From Chryseobacterium mulctrae (GTDB lineage Bacteria > Bacteroidota > Bacteroidia > Flavobacteriales > Weeksellaceae), in the NCBI RefSeq assembly GCF_006175945.1, contig NZ_VAJL01000001.1, forward strand, positions 3,915,001-3,979,000: a stretch of DNA of 64,000 nt, given 5' to 3'. Made by a program: the position numbers and the translations under genes. The notes beneath the pieces are model-generated. The model did no database searches. It saw nothing but the letters and a program-made list of their open reading frames with translations, and was not told the origin of the DNA. Within the stretch, counting starts at the first letter, position 1. Every line of letters begins with the position of its first letter. This document shows, in pieces, positions 32,739-42,073 of this stretch.

Positions 32739-34508
32739 ATGCAAAATCATAATCGACTTTTAATGCTTATTCTAGCATTGTTTGTGAATTTATTTCATAG
32801 TCAGGAGCAGGAGAATTCTTACAAAAAATTGTCAGCTCTTTTCAACTCTTATCCCGAAAATGATGAAAGAGCGATGGTATATGTGAATATGTATATTGGT
32901 AAAGCCAAAAAGGAACATGATTTTAACAAAGTAATAGCCGGTTACGAGGAAGCCATTTACTATTCCAACACAGCAGAACGGAAATTACGATATGGTGACA
33001 GTGCAATCGTTGCCGCAGTGAAATCTACAGACAATGATCAGATTTCCCGTGCTTATTTGGGTAAAGGAATTATCTATTACTACAACATCAGAAATCATAA
33101 AAAAGCTCTTGAAGAATATTTAAAAGCCTTCGGATATTCAAAAAACTCGAATGATGAGTATTTGAAAAATAAGGTGACTTATCACCTCGGTATGGTAAAG
33201 GAATATTTGGGATATCATGGCGAAGCATCAGAGCATTTTATTGAAACAGCCAATTTCTTTGAAAAAAATATGGCGTTGAAAAATCTTCATATCAATACAA
33301 AACTTAACTACGAATCAGGTTACTTGAATAGCATTTATCGCCTGAGCAAATGTTATCTTAATATGAAATTGTATGCGAAAGAAGATTCACTGATTGACAT
33401 CGGACTTAAAAAGTTAGACACAACGGATCAACATTCTTTAGAATATGCATACTTTCAGAAGGGCAAAGGTATCCAGTTGATACGTGAGGGTCAATCTGCT
33501 GAAGCCTTAAAACATTTGAGATTAGCGCAAGATATTTTGAATCATAAACAAGATTTTGCATCCCTGGCAACTGTAAATTTCTATCTTGGAAAATTATATT
33601 GGGAAGCGGGAAGAAGGGGAGAGTCAGTAAAGTACTTGATTAAAGTGGATTCTATTGTCAATAAATTTCAGTATATCACTCCCGAAATAAGGGCAAGCTA
33701 TGAGTATCTGATTAATGATGCTAAGTATTCTCGCAATGCCGAAAAGCAACTTTACTATACCAATCAACTTTTAAAAGCAGATTCAATCATTATCAACGAC
33801 TTTCCAAAACTCTCGTCAAAAATCAAGAATGAGTATGATACCGAAAGACTGACTTCTGATAAGAAGAAATTGATGAAAGAAAATCACATCGGTACCATAC
33901 TATATTTATGTTCAATAGCAATTGGCTTTGGCTTTATTGGATACATCATTTACCAATCTATTAAAAAAGAAAAAGAGCTAACCAGTCGATATGATCAGCT
34001 AAAGGATAAATTTCAAAATTATAAGGAACAATCTGAAAAGTTGAATATTCCAGAAGACAGTGGTAATGAAGACAAGCTAAATGTTGAAGAGTTAATTGAT
34101 GATCAGCAAACGGAGCAGGAAAGTACCAAAGAACTACCAAGTACGGAGCGGATTGAAGAGGTAAAAAGAAATCTTGTAGTTTTTCAGGAGAAAAAGCAGT
34201 TTTTAAAGAAAAATATTAAACTTCCTGAAGTAGCTTCGATGATAGGCAGCAACAGAACTACACTGTCTTATGTGATCAACGATCATTTGGATACTACATT
34301 TCCAGAGTACCTTAAAACTTTAAGGATAAATTATATTACTAACATGATGTTGGAAGACAAAAAATACCTTAATTACAAAATCGACAGTCTTGCTGAGATG
34401 TGTGGAATGCTGAACAGGCAGGTATTTACCAGACATTTCCGTGAAATCAATGGAATGAGTCCGAAAGATTTTATGCGCAAACGTAATCAGGAACTCGATC
34501 AACAATAA
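32739..34508 (+). CDS. Membrane TPR protein with AraC-type HTH
   Basis: A 589-residue one-component regulator. Residues 1-21 are a signal or anchor. Residues about 40-360 carry tetratricopeptide-like repeats in the periplasm (YLGKGIIYYYNIRNHKKALE, ATVNFYLGKLYWEAGRRGES). Residues about 385-408 are a membrane helix (ILYLCSIAIGFGFIGYII). The rest is a cytosolic AraC-type HTH (LPEVASMIGSNRTTLSYVIN and the final FTRHFREINGMSPKDFMRK). Such proteins sense envelope signals and control nearby genes in Bacteroidota. It is divergent from the lipoprotein operon and 44 bp upstream of rteC. Confidence 0.9.
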   Translation: MQNHNRLLMLILALFVNLFHSQEQENSYKKLSALFNSYPENDERAMVYVNMYIGKAKKEHDFNKVIAGYEEAIYYSNTAERKLRYGDSAIVAAVKSTDNDQISRAYLGKGIIYYYNIRNHKKALEEYLKAFGYSKNSNDEYLKNKVTYHLGMVKEYLGYHGEASEHFIETANFFEKNMALKNLHINTKLNYESGYLNSIYRLSKCYLNMKLYAKEDSLIDIGLKKLDTTDQHSLEYAYFQKGKGIQLIREGQSAEALKHLRLAQDILNHKQDFASLATVNFYLGKLYWEAGRRGESVKYLIKVDSIVNKFQYITPEIRASYEYLINDAKYSRNAEKQLYYTNQLLKADSIIINDFPKLSSKIKNEYDTERLTSDKKKLMKENHIGTILYLCSIAIGFGFIGYIIYQSIKKEKELTSRYDQLKDKFQNYKEQSEKLNIPEDSGNEDKLNVEELIDDQQTEQESTKELPSTERIEEVKRNLVVFQEKKQFLKKNIKLPEVASMIGSNRTTLSYVINDHLDTTFPEYLKTLRINYITNMMLEDKKYLNYKIDSLAEMCGMLNRQVFTRHFREINGMSPKDFMRKRNQELDQQ

Positions 34509-34552
34509 CAATTCATTTTTATACGATTTTTACGTTACTAAAATTTTAACGT

Positions 34553-35398
34553 ATGACCGGTACAAATTTCAAAAAGAAAGTTGATCAACTGTGGAAAGAC
34601 CTCAGTGAAAATCTCGATGCAGTGCATCGTAACAAAACAGATGTTCTATTGTATGCAGAAGAAATTCTGATGGACACAGACAAAGCAATCAGAAAGCTGA
34701 AAGAATATGTTTCTCAATACCAATTTGAAGATTGGAGTGAAGAAATTTACTTTTTTAAGGTAACAAAGCCAAAGTTTGTTTCGATCTATATTTATTACTC
34801 AAAACTCTTATCCATTGAAAGTTCAAAACCTTATGCCGATCCGTCTGTACTCAAAAGTTATTATGAAACAGAAAGGGCTAATCTATTGTACTTCTATCAG
34901 GAACATAAAGAGTTTATAAGCTACTACAAACGTAAGGCAACTTATCTGGATAAAAAGTATTTTGTAAAGTTTAAATTTGATTTTAAACTAAGACTGAGCC
35001 CCGAGTTTTATAGCTATGATGAGCATTTTACTACTTCTCACGATCACACGGTTTCTCAGATTCTGGCAAATGACCGTCTGGATTTGTATCTGACTACAAA
35101 GATAAATGCTGATTATGTTACCGATCATATTGTTTTCCAAAGCAGCCCCCTGGAGTGGACTGCCCCAAAAGTTGCATTGACTGAATTATTATATGCGCTT
35201 TATCAAACTAAATGCTTCAACGCAGGAAAAGCTGAACCTTCAGAAGTTTTTAGATGGGCAGAGACCGCATTGAATATTAATTTGGGTAACTACCATAAAA
35301 CCTTAAGTGAAATTAAGCTCAGAAAAGCTGATCGTACCAAATTTCTTAATCTGATTAAGCAAAATATGGAGCTGTATCTTGATAATTCAGACGAATAG
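34553..35398 (+). CDS. rteC: RteC-domain protein
   Basis: A 281-residue RteC-like protein. Phrases such as FFKVTKPKFVSIYIYYSKL, DEHFTTSHDHTVSQILAND and EWTAPKVALTELLYALYQT match the family. In CTnDOT RteC activates excision genes after tetracycline induction; homologues occur on many Bacteroidota mobile elements. It lies 44 bp after the TPR/AraC regulator and upstream of the DUF3853/Rep block. No integrase or excisionase pair is visible in this window. Confidence 0.85.
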   Translation: MTGTNFKKKVDQLWKDLSENLDAVHRNKTDVLLYAEEILMDTDKAIRKLKEYVSQYQFEDWSEEIYFFKVTKPKFVSIYIYYSKLLSIESSKPYADPSVLKSYYETERANLLYFYQEHKEFISYYKRKATYLDKKYFVKFKFDFKLRLSPEFYSYDEHFTTSHDHTVSQILANDRLDLYLTTKINADYVTDHIVFQSSPLEWTAPKVALTELLYALYQTKCFNAGKAEPSEVFRWAETALNINLGNYHKTLSEIKLRKADRTKFLNLIKQNMELYLDNSDE

Positions 35399-35718
35399 TA
35401 AGGAATTTACGATTAAATAAATATAAAATGTTTCATTTTGGATGATTTACGTGTAACTCGGTGAAAGATCTTATCTATTTATACTTTTTTGTCTTTTCTA
35501 AGAGTAGCTAATCATAGGGGAGTTGTAGTTGCTATTTTCCTTTCATTACCTAAAGTTCTTCTGACAGGACGCTGCGGCAGGATTATGTTTTAGCCTCATT
35601 CTTTTTTTTCATAAATCTTTCGGTAGTTACGAAATACTACCGAAAGGTTTATCTGTGTTTTTATCAGTTTTGTATCAGAAAACAAAACAAGTTTCACACA
35701 ATTCTAAAAAGATTTCAA
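35399..35718. other. Intergenic region with hairpin
   Basis: About 320 bp between rteC and the DUF3853 gene. It contains a strong hairpin at 35617-35646, with 11-base arms CTTTCGGTAGT and ACTACCGAAAG around TACGAAAT. T-rich DNA lies on both sides. It could be the rteC terminator or a recombination or transfer site; I cannot decide. Confidence 0.5.
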
Positions 35719-35970
35719 ATGAAAAAATTAGATCTCAAAATTCCCATCTGGCAATTAACTGTAGAGGAATTTTTAGAAATTTTAAAAAATTTCACTGCTG
35801 AAAAAAAATATGAGTACGGATTGAAAGGGTTGGCAAAAATTCTTGGATGCTCGGTTTCCAAAGCCTCGGAGATAAAATCCTCAGGTATTTTGGACAATGC
35901 TATTATCCAAAACAAAAATATTATCATCATTGACAAGGAAAAAGCATTGGAGCTTTTCGGTAAAAAATAG
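35719..35970 (+). CDS. DUF3853 family HTH protein
   Basis: An 83-residue protein of DUF3853, with a MerR/excisionase-like HTH (LKGLAKILGCSVSKASEIKS) and a C-terminal strand (NIIIIDKEKALELFGKK). These small proteins are common on Bacteroidota ICEs and mobilizable elements beside rep or primase genes. It ends 2 bp before the next gene, so they form an operon. It may act as an excisionase-like or regulatory protein. Confidence 0.85.
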   Translation: MKKLDLKIPIWQLTVEEFLEILKNFTAEKKYEYGLKGLAKILGCSVSKASEIKSSGILDNAIIQNKNIIIIDKEKALELFGKK

Positions 35971-35972
35971 AT

Positions 35973-36689
35973 ATGTATTATCTTGAATTAATTCAGCGCT
36001 TCTGGGATTTCAACCACGAAAATAATGTTGGATCTACAGCTGCTGCATTCTACTTATATTTATTAAAAGAAGGATTCGCTAAAGAACGCTATGACTTAAA
36101 GTTATCTGATGTAGAGATAAGTAGAGAGCTGCGGCTGACTAGAAAAACGGTCAAATCAACTAAAGAAAAGCTGCAGGTCTTAGGATTAATTGAGTTTCAG
36201 ACCCGAAACGGTCTTCCATGCAACTATCGTATACTGTTAAATTATCCACTAAAACCTACTACTCAAGTCGCAGTAAATCAATTGGAAATTAAAAATTTTG
36301 TTGATGCGGATAGACTGCATTTAGAAGATAACATAGTTAATTTTGAAGAGAATATTGCCATTCCCAATATTAAGGTAGATGCGCAGCAAGATGGAAATTT
36401 ATTTTTCGCGAGTTCACAACGTCAGCTCAATAATTTAGATATTCCAACCTTAGATGAATTCTTGCAATACGCTCAAACACTGGATTTGTACGAGAGCACA
36501 ATGAAGCTTTTCATAAAGGAAAAATATGAAAGTTGGTTAGATGATGGATGGATTAATCATTCAAAAAGACCCATCACGAATTGGAAGTCTTCTCTAAAAA
36601 GTATTTTACCGTTTTTAAAGGATAAAAAGGGTTTAAGTGATCTTTCAATAGAGTCTGTTCCAACGATAAAACGCCCGAAGTCATCTTAG
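35973..36689 (+). CDS. Helix-turn-helix protein of replication module
   Basis: A 238-residue protein with an N-terminal winged HTH (LKLSDVEISRELRLTRKTVK, KEKLQVLGLIEFQTRNG), as in phage or plasmid replication-accessory and regulatory proteins. The C-terminal part (LDEFLQYAQTLDLYESTMKL, KYESWLDDGWINHSKRPITNWK) resembles the end of DnaD-like or element-borne replication proteins. It lies between DUF3853 and Rep. The exact role is unknown. Confidence 0.75.
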   Translation: MYYLELIQRFWDFNHENNVGSTAAAFYLYLLKEGFAKERYDLKLSDVEISRELRLTRKTVKSTKEKLQVLGLIEFQTRNGLPCNYRILLNYPLKPTTQVAVNQLEIKNFVDADRLHLEDNIVNFEENIAIPNIKVDAQQDGNLFFASSQRQLNNLDIPTLDEFLQYAQTLDLYESTMKLFIKEKYESWLDDGWINHSKRPITNWKSSLKSILPFLKDKKGLSDLSIESVPTIKRPKSS

Positions 36690-36755
36690 TTTTTTCCAAT
36701 TAATTCCCTAAGCTTTAATTTCTATACAAGAATCTAATTAATTATATTATTCAAT

Positions 36756-37853
36756 ATGGCTGACACAGAAATGAATTATAGAATGATTCGTAAAATTTTT
36801 GAAGAAAGAAGCGATAGAAGTCCTGAGCGAATCAGATTGGGAAACGCTTTTGTTGATGATTTTATTTTTGAGGATCAGGCGGCAGCAGATATTCCCATCA
36901 ATGCTTTGCGTGTTATTTTTAATATTGTTTCTATGATTAGTACTGAACAATTTCGGCCGGAAGATCGACCTCATCAACTTTCTTTATTCGATGAAGAATT
37001 TGAGACCGATCATAATATTTTTGCCTCTTTAAAAATAAGAAACAGCAAAATCTCACCCAGCGGTTCAACAAAACAGGTCATTGATGCATACGAATTTTTG
37101 GCTAAGTTTAAAATGGCTTGGTATAAGTCAGTTAATGCAAAGGGAAAGGAAATTAAGACATTCGGAGGATTAATTTCTACTCCTTCTTATGATCAAAGGG
37201 GGTACACTCGGTTTTTGATCAGCAGTTACTGGCTTAAAAAATTAATGGTCATTCCTGAATATAACTACGTCCTCTATAATCTGGTATATAATATCAGTAA
37301 TAATAAGCATATCATTTTTGCGATATGGCTTTCAAAATTACCAGTTACAGGAACCAGTGTTAAGCTTTCTAATTTGAACAGGAAATTTGGACTTAACTAT
37401 AAAACAGCAAATGATTTTTGTTTCAAATTCTTAAAACCTACGAGAATTAATTTAAACAAATTCAATAATCTCTCTTTCAATTATAAATATAGCAAGGATC
37501 TGATTTCCATAATACCTTATCAGACAAAAGCGGTAAAGACGTTTGATTTAGCTGTAGATGTTTCCGAACAATCAAAATTGACAAGGAGATTAAGATACTT
37601 TAGAAAAAGATATATGCTTAAGGAAAATGAAATGGGACTTTTCAATTATCATTATAAAAATATACCCCAGACGAGAGTATTGATTGAACAAGCTTTTTCA
37701 GAATTCAAAAAAATGAATAGGCTGCAAAAAACCAGGTCAACGGATTTTAAAGGGATAACCTTTTTACAAAAGATTCAGGAATATATCATCATACTGTACA
37801 GAGTTACCAAAGTGGGCAAACTATTACCTAATGGCTATCCAAACATTATCTGA
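36756..37853 (+). CDS. Plasmid replication initiator (Rep_3/RepB-like)
   Basis: A 365-residue protein with the two-winged-helix look of iteron-binding Rep proteins. One wing contains ISSYWLKKLMVIPEYNYVLY and the second LSNLNRKFGLNYKTANDF. The direct proof of role is the DNA that follows it: eight iterons and a DnaA box start immediately after its stop codon. Rep proteins of this kind bind iterons, open the origin and load the helicase. The N-terminal 80 residues are atypical and acidic. The family call is by pattern and context. Confidence 0.82.
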   Translation: MADTEMNYRMIRKIFEERSDRSPERIRLGNAFVDDFIFEDQAAADIPINALRVIFNIVSMISTEQFRPEDRPHQLSLFDEEFETDHNIFASLKIRNSKISPSGSTKQVIDAYEFLAKFKMAWYKSVNAKGKEIKTFGGLISTPSYDQRGYTRFLISSYWLKKLMVIPEYNYVLYNLVYNISNNKHIIFAIWLSKLPVTGTSVKLSNLNRKFGLNYKTANDFCFKFLKPTRINLNKFNNLSFNYKYSKDLISIIPYQTKAVKTFDLAVDVSEQSKLTRRLRYFRKRYMLKENEMGLFNYHYKNIPQTRVLIEQAFSEFKKMNRLQKTRSTDFKGITFLQKIQEYIIILYRVTKVGKLLPNGYPNII

Positions 37854-38128
37854 ATTCGGATTTGCACTCATCTGCATTTCGGAATTACGCTCATGTGTCT
37901 TTCGGAATTGCACTCGCTGGCGTTAAAAGTATCGTCGGATTTATGTTTTCTATAATGGATTTTCGGAATTGCACTCATTGACGAAAGTCTTCATACGTAA
38001 TTGTGGATAAGTTATCAATTTTTAAATGACGTTTTCGGAATTGTACTCGTGCATTCCAAATGCTTTTTCGGAATTGTACTGATCTCTTTTTCGGAATAGC
38101 ACTGATTTCCTTTTCGGAATTCCACTCA
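37854..38128. repeat. Iteron array, replication origin with DnaA box
   Basis: Eight 17-bp direct repeats of the form TTTCGGAATTGCACTCA lie at 37854, 37877, 37900, 37961, 38033, 38066, 38089 and 38112. Two groups of three have exact 23-bp spacing, about two helical turns. TGTGGATAA at 38002-38010 is the complement of the consensus DnaA box TTATCCACA. An AT-rich tract follows at about 38200-38225. Together with the adjacent rep gene this is an iteron-type origin of vegetative replication. Confidence 0.93.
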
Positions 38129-38261
38129 CTCAAAAAAGAAGTTTGATAAGCTAATACCAGTCGATTGCAGTCATTATTAAAAGTGAACTAAAAGATTACA
38201 AAGTTTATTTTTTTTATTAAAAGGAAATAACTCTTTAGAAATTGCTTCAAAAACAAAAAAA

Positions 38262-39104
38262 ATGAATTGTCAAGACATTAAGACTAGGGTAGGAATCAGA
38301 GTATTGCTAGAGTCATTCAACATATTTCCAGTCAAGGAAAATCAAAGAACTGCTTTTTATTTTGCATTGGATAGAAAGGAGAAAGTTCCCAGCCTCGCAG
38401 TTGATTTTATGAAAAATACTGCTTTTGATTTCGGAACAGGAAAAAGCTATGATGTAATTTCTATAGTTCAGATCATCAACAGATGCTCTGTATCCGAAGC
38501 ATTAAAATATTTTTCTCGGTTTGATTTCTCTCTCTTAAATTCTGAAGAGAAGATTGGTAGTATAGTACAAAAACACTATGAGATTATAAAAACGATTGAC
38601 ATCAAGCATTCTGCATTAATTCAGTATTTGCAATTACGGAAGGTGTACGAACAACAGGATCTCGTAACGGAGATACATTATAAGATGAACAATAAGAAAT
38701 TTTTTGGAATTGGTTTTAAAAACAATTCAGGAGGGTTTGAAATCCGAAGTAAGTATTCTAAACTGTGTCTGGGCAAGAAGGATGTGACATTGGTCAAAAA
38801 TGATCTCAATTCCGGTAAAGAAATCATTTTGTTCGAAGGTTTTTTTGATTATCTAACGTACAGAGCGATCAACATTCTCAACGATGAAACTGCGGATTAT
38901 CTCATTTTAAATTCCACAGCAATGTTTTTCAAAGTTGAAAATGAATTATTTGGATATAATAAAATTTTTCTTTTCCTCGACAATGATGACAATGGTAAGA
39001 CAATCAAACAAATGGTGCAGAAAAAATATAAAAATGTTGAAGATTGTTCCATATTATACAGCGATTATAAAGATATGAATGAATGGTACTGTAAACAACA
39101 TTAA
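38262..39104 (+). CDS. Toprim-domain primase
   Basis: A 280-residue DnaG-like primase. The N-terminal region has the CHC2-like architecture (KVPSLAVDFMKNTAFDFGTG) without a clear zinc-binding Cys set. The Toprim domain shows the conserved Glu in ILFEGFFDYLTYRA and the DxD-type motif in FLFLDNDDNGK. Such proteins prime DNA synthesis on Bacteroidota mobile elements (DUF3991/Toprim type). It follows the iteron origin by about 130 bp, consistent with element-encoded priming. Confidence 0.85.
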   Translation: MNCQDIKTRVGIRVLLESFNIFPVKENQRTAFYFALDRKEKVPSLAVDFMKNTAFDFGTGKSYDVISIVQIINRCSVSEALKYFSRFDFSLLNSEEKIGSIVQKHYEIIKTIDIKHSALIQYLQLRKVYEQQDLVTEIHYKMNNKKFFGIGFKNNSGGFEIRSKYSKLCLGKKDVTLVKNDLNSGKEIILFEGFFDYLTYRAINILNDETADYLILNSTAMFFKVENELFGYNKIFLFLDNDDNGKTIKQMVQKKYKNVEDCSILYSDYKDMNEWYCKQH

Positions 39105-39628
39105 AATTTCGCATCCTTCCTTCTGTAACTGTCTTGTTTATCGAGTCTTTCTGGGAAATATCTATTGCAATCTCTTTGATAATTATCAACTGTTTCAACG
39201 TCTCTTATTGACTTCTAACTGATTTCTGTTTTTACTGTTGCAAATGTAGGACAGCATCATTCTCACCAAAAAATATTTTTGGGTATCTCAAAAAATTCTT
39301 TGCGCTAGCTCCAATAATTTTTTCAGAAACTCCTGAATCCTGCGGACAAAAATATTTCCAGCCAAATCCTCCAATTCTGGAGGATTTGGTTTTATGTGCC
39401 TGATACTTTCCTATGATAATTGGCAAAGAAAAACAGAAACCTCAGTTAGACGAATCAAGTAAATAACAGACGGTCTTTGACATTAAAAAAAATTATCAAT
39501 GGAAATAGATGTGAATCTTTTCCAAACAATTAAAAGGACTTAAGAAAAACGAGTGTCCTCGATACCAAATCAATACAATCAAAAATTGAAGTCATTAAAA
39601 TAATTATTAACATCTAAAATTAAATAGT
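39105..39628. other. Non-coding region upstream of ssb
   Basis: About 520 bp without a gene. A small hairpin AAATCCTCCA-ATTC-TGGAGGATTT lies at 39364-39387. GAGTGTCCTCGATACC lies at 39551-39566, 62 nt before the ssb start, and a near-identical motif lies 57 nt before ardC. No other feature was seen. Confidence 0.5.
39551..39566 (+). promoter_or_regulatory. Motif shared by ssb and ardC
   Basis: GAGTGTCCTCGATACC here and AAGTGTCCTCGATGCC at 61254-61269 differ at two of sixteen bases and stand at almost the same distance from the start codons (62 and 57 nt). Shared position and sequence suggest a promoter or leader element. Confidence 0.5.
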
Positions 39629-40051
39629 ATGAACATCATCGGAAGAATTACAAGAAATGCAGAAATCAACACTCTGGCAAACTCAAAGCAAGTGGTCAAC
39701 TTTTCAGTAGCAATCAACGATAGTTACAAGAAAAAAACGGGTGAAAGAGTAGAACAGACAACCTTCTTTAACTGTTCTTACTGGGTTAGTCCCAACGTTG
39801 CAAAAATTCTGACCAAAGGAACTCTCGTGGAATTAATAGGAACTGCAAGTTCGAATGCCTGGCTGGGTAAGGATGGGGAAATTAAATCCTCCATGAATTT
39901 TCATACCTCTAAGATTAAAGTGCATGGAGGTGGAACTACATCCCATCAGACTGAGGAAACATCGAAGCAAAAAGCGAAACATAATGAAAATGGAGATTCA
40001 AAATCGAAGTCAAATTTGATTGCAGACGATGACGATGATTTGCCATTCTAA
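39629..40051 (+). CDS. ssb: Single-stranded DNA-binding protein
   Basis: A 140-residue SSB. The OB fold runs to about residue 105 (IGRITRNAEI, VVNFSVAINDSYKKKTGER, FFNCSYWV). The tail is hydrophilic and ends in the acidic DDDDDLPF tip that recruits replication partners. It is shorter and more divergent than chromosomal SSBs, as for plasmid or ICE versions. It sits between primase and radC in the replication and establishment block. Confidence 0.95.
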   Translation: MNIIGRITRNAEINTLANSKQVVNFSVAINDSYKKKTGERVEQTTFFNCSYWVSPNVAKILTKGTLVELIGTASSNAWLGKDGEIKSSMNFHTSKIKVHGGGTTSHQTEETSKQKAKHNENGDSKSKSNLIADDDDDLPF

Positions 40052-40141
40052 AACGATCTCCAAAAATAAGTCAGATTAAAAATATAAAACAAATTTAGTT
40101 ACGGGAAAATAAAAGTCTCTTCCGTTAAAGAGCAAAAACAC

Positions 40142-40585
40142 ATGAAATTTAATATTGTAAACGAAATAAAATTAAGCTATTCAAGAAAAGGGAATGCGGA
40201 AATACTAATAACAAATTCAAGAGATGCCGTACAGGTTTTTCGACAACATTTCGACAGTGGGGAAATTGATTACAGAGAATCATTTTTCACATTGTATCTG
40301 AATCAAGCTAATAAAGTTCTAGGTATTAGAAAAATATCAGAATCAGGAATATCATCTACAGTTGTTGACGTTAGAATCATTATGCAGGCTGGACTTCTGT
40401 GCAATGCTTCCGGAATTATTCTGGCACATAATCATCCTTCAGGAAATCTAAAGGCTTCCCCTGAAGATCTCAAAATCACTAAGAGCATAAAAAGTGCATC
40501 TGAATTTTTAAATATCAAATTACTAGATCATTGTATCTTAAGTTCAACAAATTATTTGTCATTTGCTGATGATGGCATATTATAA
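40142..40585 (+). CDS. radC: RadC-like JAB-domain protein
   Basis: A 147-residue protein containing only the RadC/MPN(+) metalloprotease-like domain. The JAMM motif is present as AHNHPSGNLKASPED (HxH...SxxD). It lacks the N-terminal HhH domain of full RadC. Short RadC proteins of this type are very common on Bacteroidota conjugative elements; their function is not settled. It follows ssb by 90 bp and has a terminator. Confidence 0.92.
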   Translation: MKFNIVNEIKLSYSRKGNAEILITNSRDAVQVFRQHFDSGEIDYRESFFTLYLNQANKVLGIRKISESGISSTVVDVRIIMQAGLLCNASGIILAHNHPSGNLKASPEDLKITKSIKSASEFLNIKLLDHCILSSTNYLSFADDGIL

Positions 40586-40604
40586 TGGGATCTGAAATTT
40601 GTTT

Positions 40605-40632
40605 AACGGTAGCCTTAAAGTTGCCGTTTTTT
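40605..40632 (+). terminator. Terminator of radC
   Basis: AACGGTA pairs with TGCCGTT through one wobble and is followed by a T run. It lies 20 bp after the radC stop. Confidence 0.75.
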
Positions 40633-41162
40633 CTGCGCGGCAAAAATGCAATTCCTCCCTCCGGTCGGAAACGCATTTTTGCAAAAGTGGAGCAACCCCA
40701 TTAGAAAAAATATTCTGTTCTGAGTCACTAATTTTTTCAAAAAAGGCTGCGATAGATTTTAGTTATAAGTTATTTTTCCTTTAGTTAAATTTGTAATCAT
40801 AAAAATATTTGCACATGATGTACTCTGTAACAACAAAGAAAGGACTTGGAGTAGATATTTTGGAGAATATGAGATGAACTAAACTATTATTATTTAAGGT
40901 TGGATCACTAGTTTTTTGCACAAGTTAAGGGAATCTATTGAATTTACGATTTATACGCATTCTGGCTTTTATAGCTAATTAAAAAAATTACTTGAGCATT
41001 TTAAACCTGCCACAAATGAATCAAAATATTTGTGGCACCTGCATACAAACCTAACGGTGGTATTTTGAGATTTTACAATTTGGTATTTTAAAATCATATT
41101 TTTTTCAGTTAACTTTCTCAAAATCTCGTATCATTAAACAAAGTTTCATAAATTTACGAAGT
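40633..41162. other. Non-coding region upstream of resolvase
   Basis: About 530 bp. It has two clear hairpins. One at 40640-40682 has 10-base arms GCAAAAATGC and GCATTTTTGC with an inner TTCC/GGAA stem. The other at 41008-41037 pairs TGCCACAAAT with ATTTGTGGCA. The DNA next to a serine resolvase is where a res site is expected, and these inverted repeats are candidates. A short frame at 40599-40784 crosses the first hairpin and is not believed. Confidence 0.5.
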
Positions 41163-41183
41163 ATGAGTTTTATGTACAAAATT

Positions 41184-41789
41184 ATGAAAATAGGATATGC
41201 CCGAGTTTCAACCAAAGATCAAAATGTAGATTTGCAAATTGAAGCTTTAGAAAAAGCCGGTTGTCAGAAAATTTATCAGGAGAAAATTTCGGGTGCAACA
41301 AAGAATCGCCCTGAGCTTGACAAGATGATTGAACAATTCCGGGAAGATGATGAATTGTATGTTTGGAGATTAGACCGGTTAGGGAGAAGTTTGAAAAATA
41401 TTATTGATCTTGTCTTAAGTTTGAGTGATAAAGGAATTATCATAAAAGGTCTTGTAGATGGTGTAGATACTTCGACTATTAATGGCAGGCTATTTTTAAA
41501 TTTAATGGCTTCTCTTGCTGAGTACGAAAGGGAGTTGATAAGAGAAAGAACCAATGCAGGATTGCAATCTGCAAGAGCAAGAGGAAGAACAGGAGGAAGG
41601 CCAAAAGGTTATACTGCGGAAACAATTTCTAAACTTTTACTTCTGCGCAATATATACAAAGATGTCACGAAACGTCCCGAAGATATTTATAAGCCTTTTG
41701 GATTGACTAGGGCTACCTTTTATCGGTATGCTAAAATTCTGGACAATTATAGTGATGAAGAAATTAAAAAAATGGGTATTAAAAAGTAA
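41184..41789 (+). CDS. Serine recombinase (resolvase/invertase)
   Basis: A 201-residue small serine recombinase. The catalytic Ser is in IGYARVSTKDQ. The arginine-rich active-site segment is VWRLDRLGRSL, and ERELIRERTNAGL lies in the long helix. The C-terminal HTH is RPEDIYKPFGLTRATFYRYA. Length fits Tn3-type resolvases and invertases. I start at the ATG at 41184; a start at 41163 adds seven unlikely residues. Near a rep gene it most likely resolves plasmid multimers. Confidence 0.92.
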   Translation: MKIGYARVSTKDQNVDLQIEALEKAGCQKIYQEKISGATKNRPELDKMIEQFREDDELYVWRLDRLGRSLKNIIDLVLSLSDKGIIIKGLVDGVDTSTINGRLFLNLMASLAEYERELIRERTNAGLQSARARGRTGGRPKGYTAETISKLLLLRNIYKDVTKRPEDIYKPFGLTRATFYRYAKILDNYSDEEIKKMGIKK

Positions 41790-42073
41790 AAGTTCGCTAA
41801 TCCTAAGATAGATTTGACCGAAACAAAACTGTATGAAACTAATAATGATATATGCTGAATGTATGGTGTGTTATAAATTTTTTAGAAAATAAAATCAAAA
41901 AAAGATGTTGCCTCAAAAAAAATATAGTGTTTACTGGTGATAAAGTTGTGAGTATAAAATCAATCAAACGACCTATCAATCTCAAAAAAGAAGGTTCGCT
42001 CAGTCTAAAGTATACACCCGCATAATCATTACAAAATAACTTTTTTTTGGTTTAATTGTTGCTAACTAACGAT

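Noticed and set aside
37854..38128. Direct repeats considered as a CRISPR array
   Set aside because: Repeats are 17 bp with mostly 6-bp spacers and variable larger gaps, next to a rep gene and a DnaA box. This is an iteron array.
40599..40784. 61-codon frame after radC
   Set aside because: It runs through the radC terminator and a hairpin, so it is probably a by-product of conserved structured DNA.
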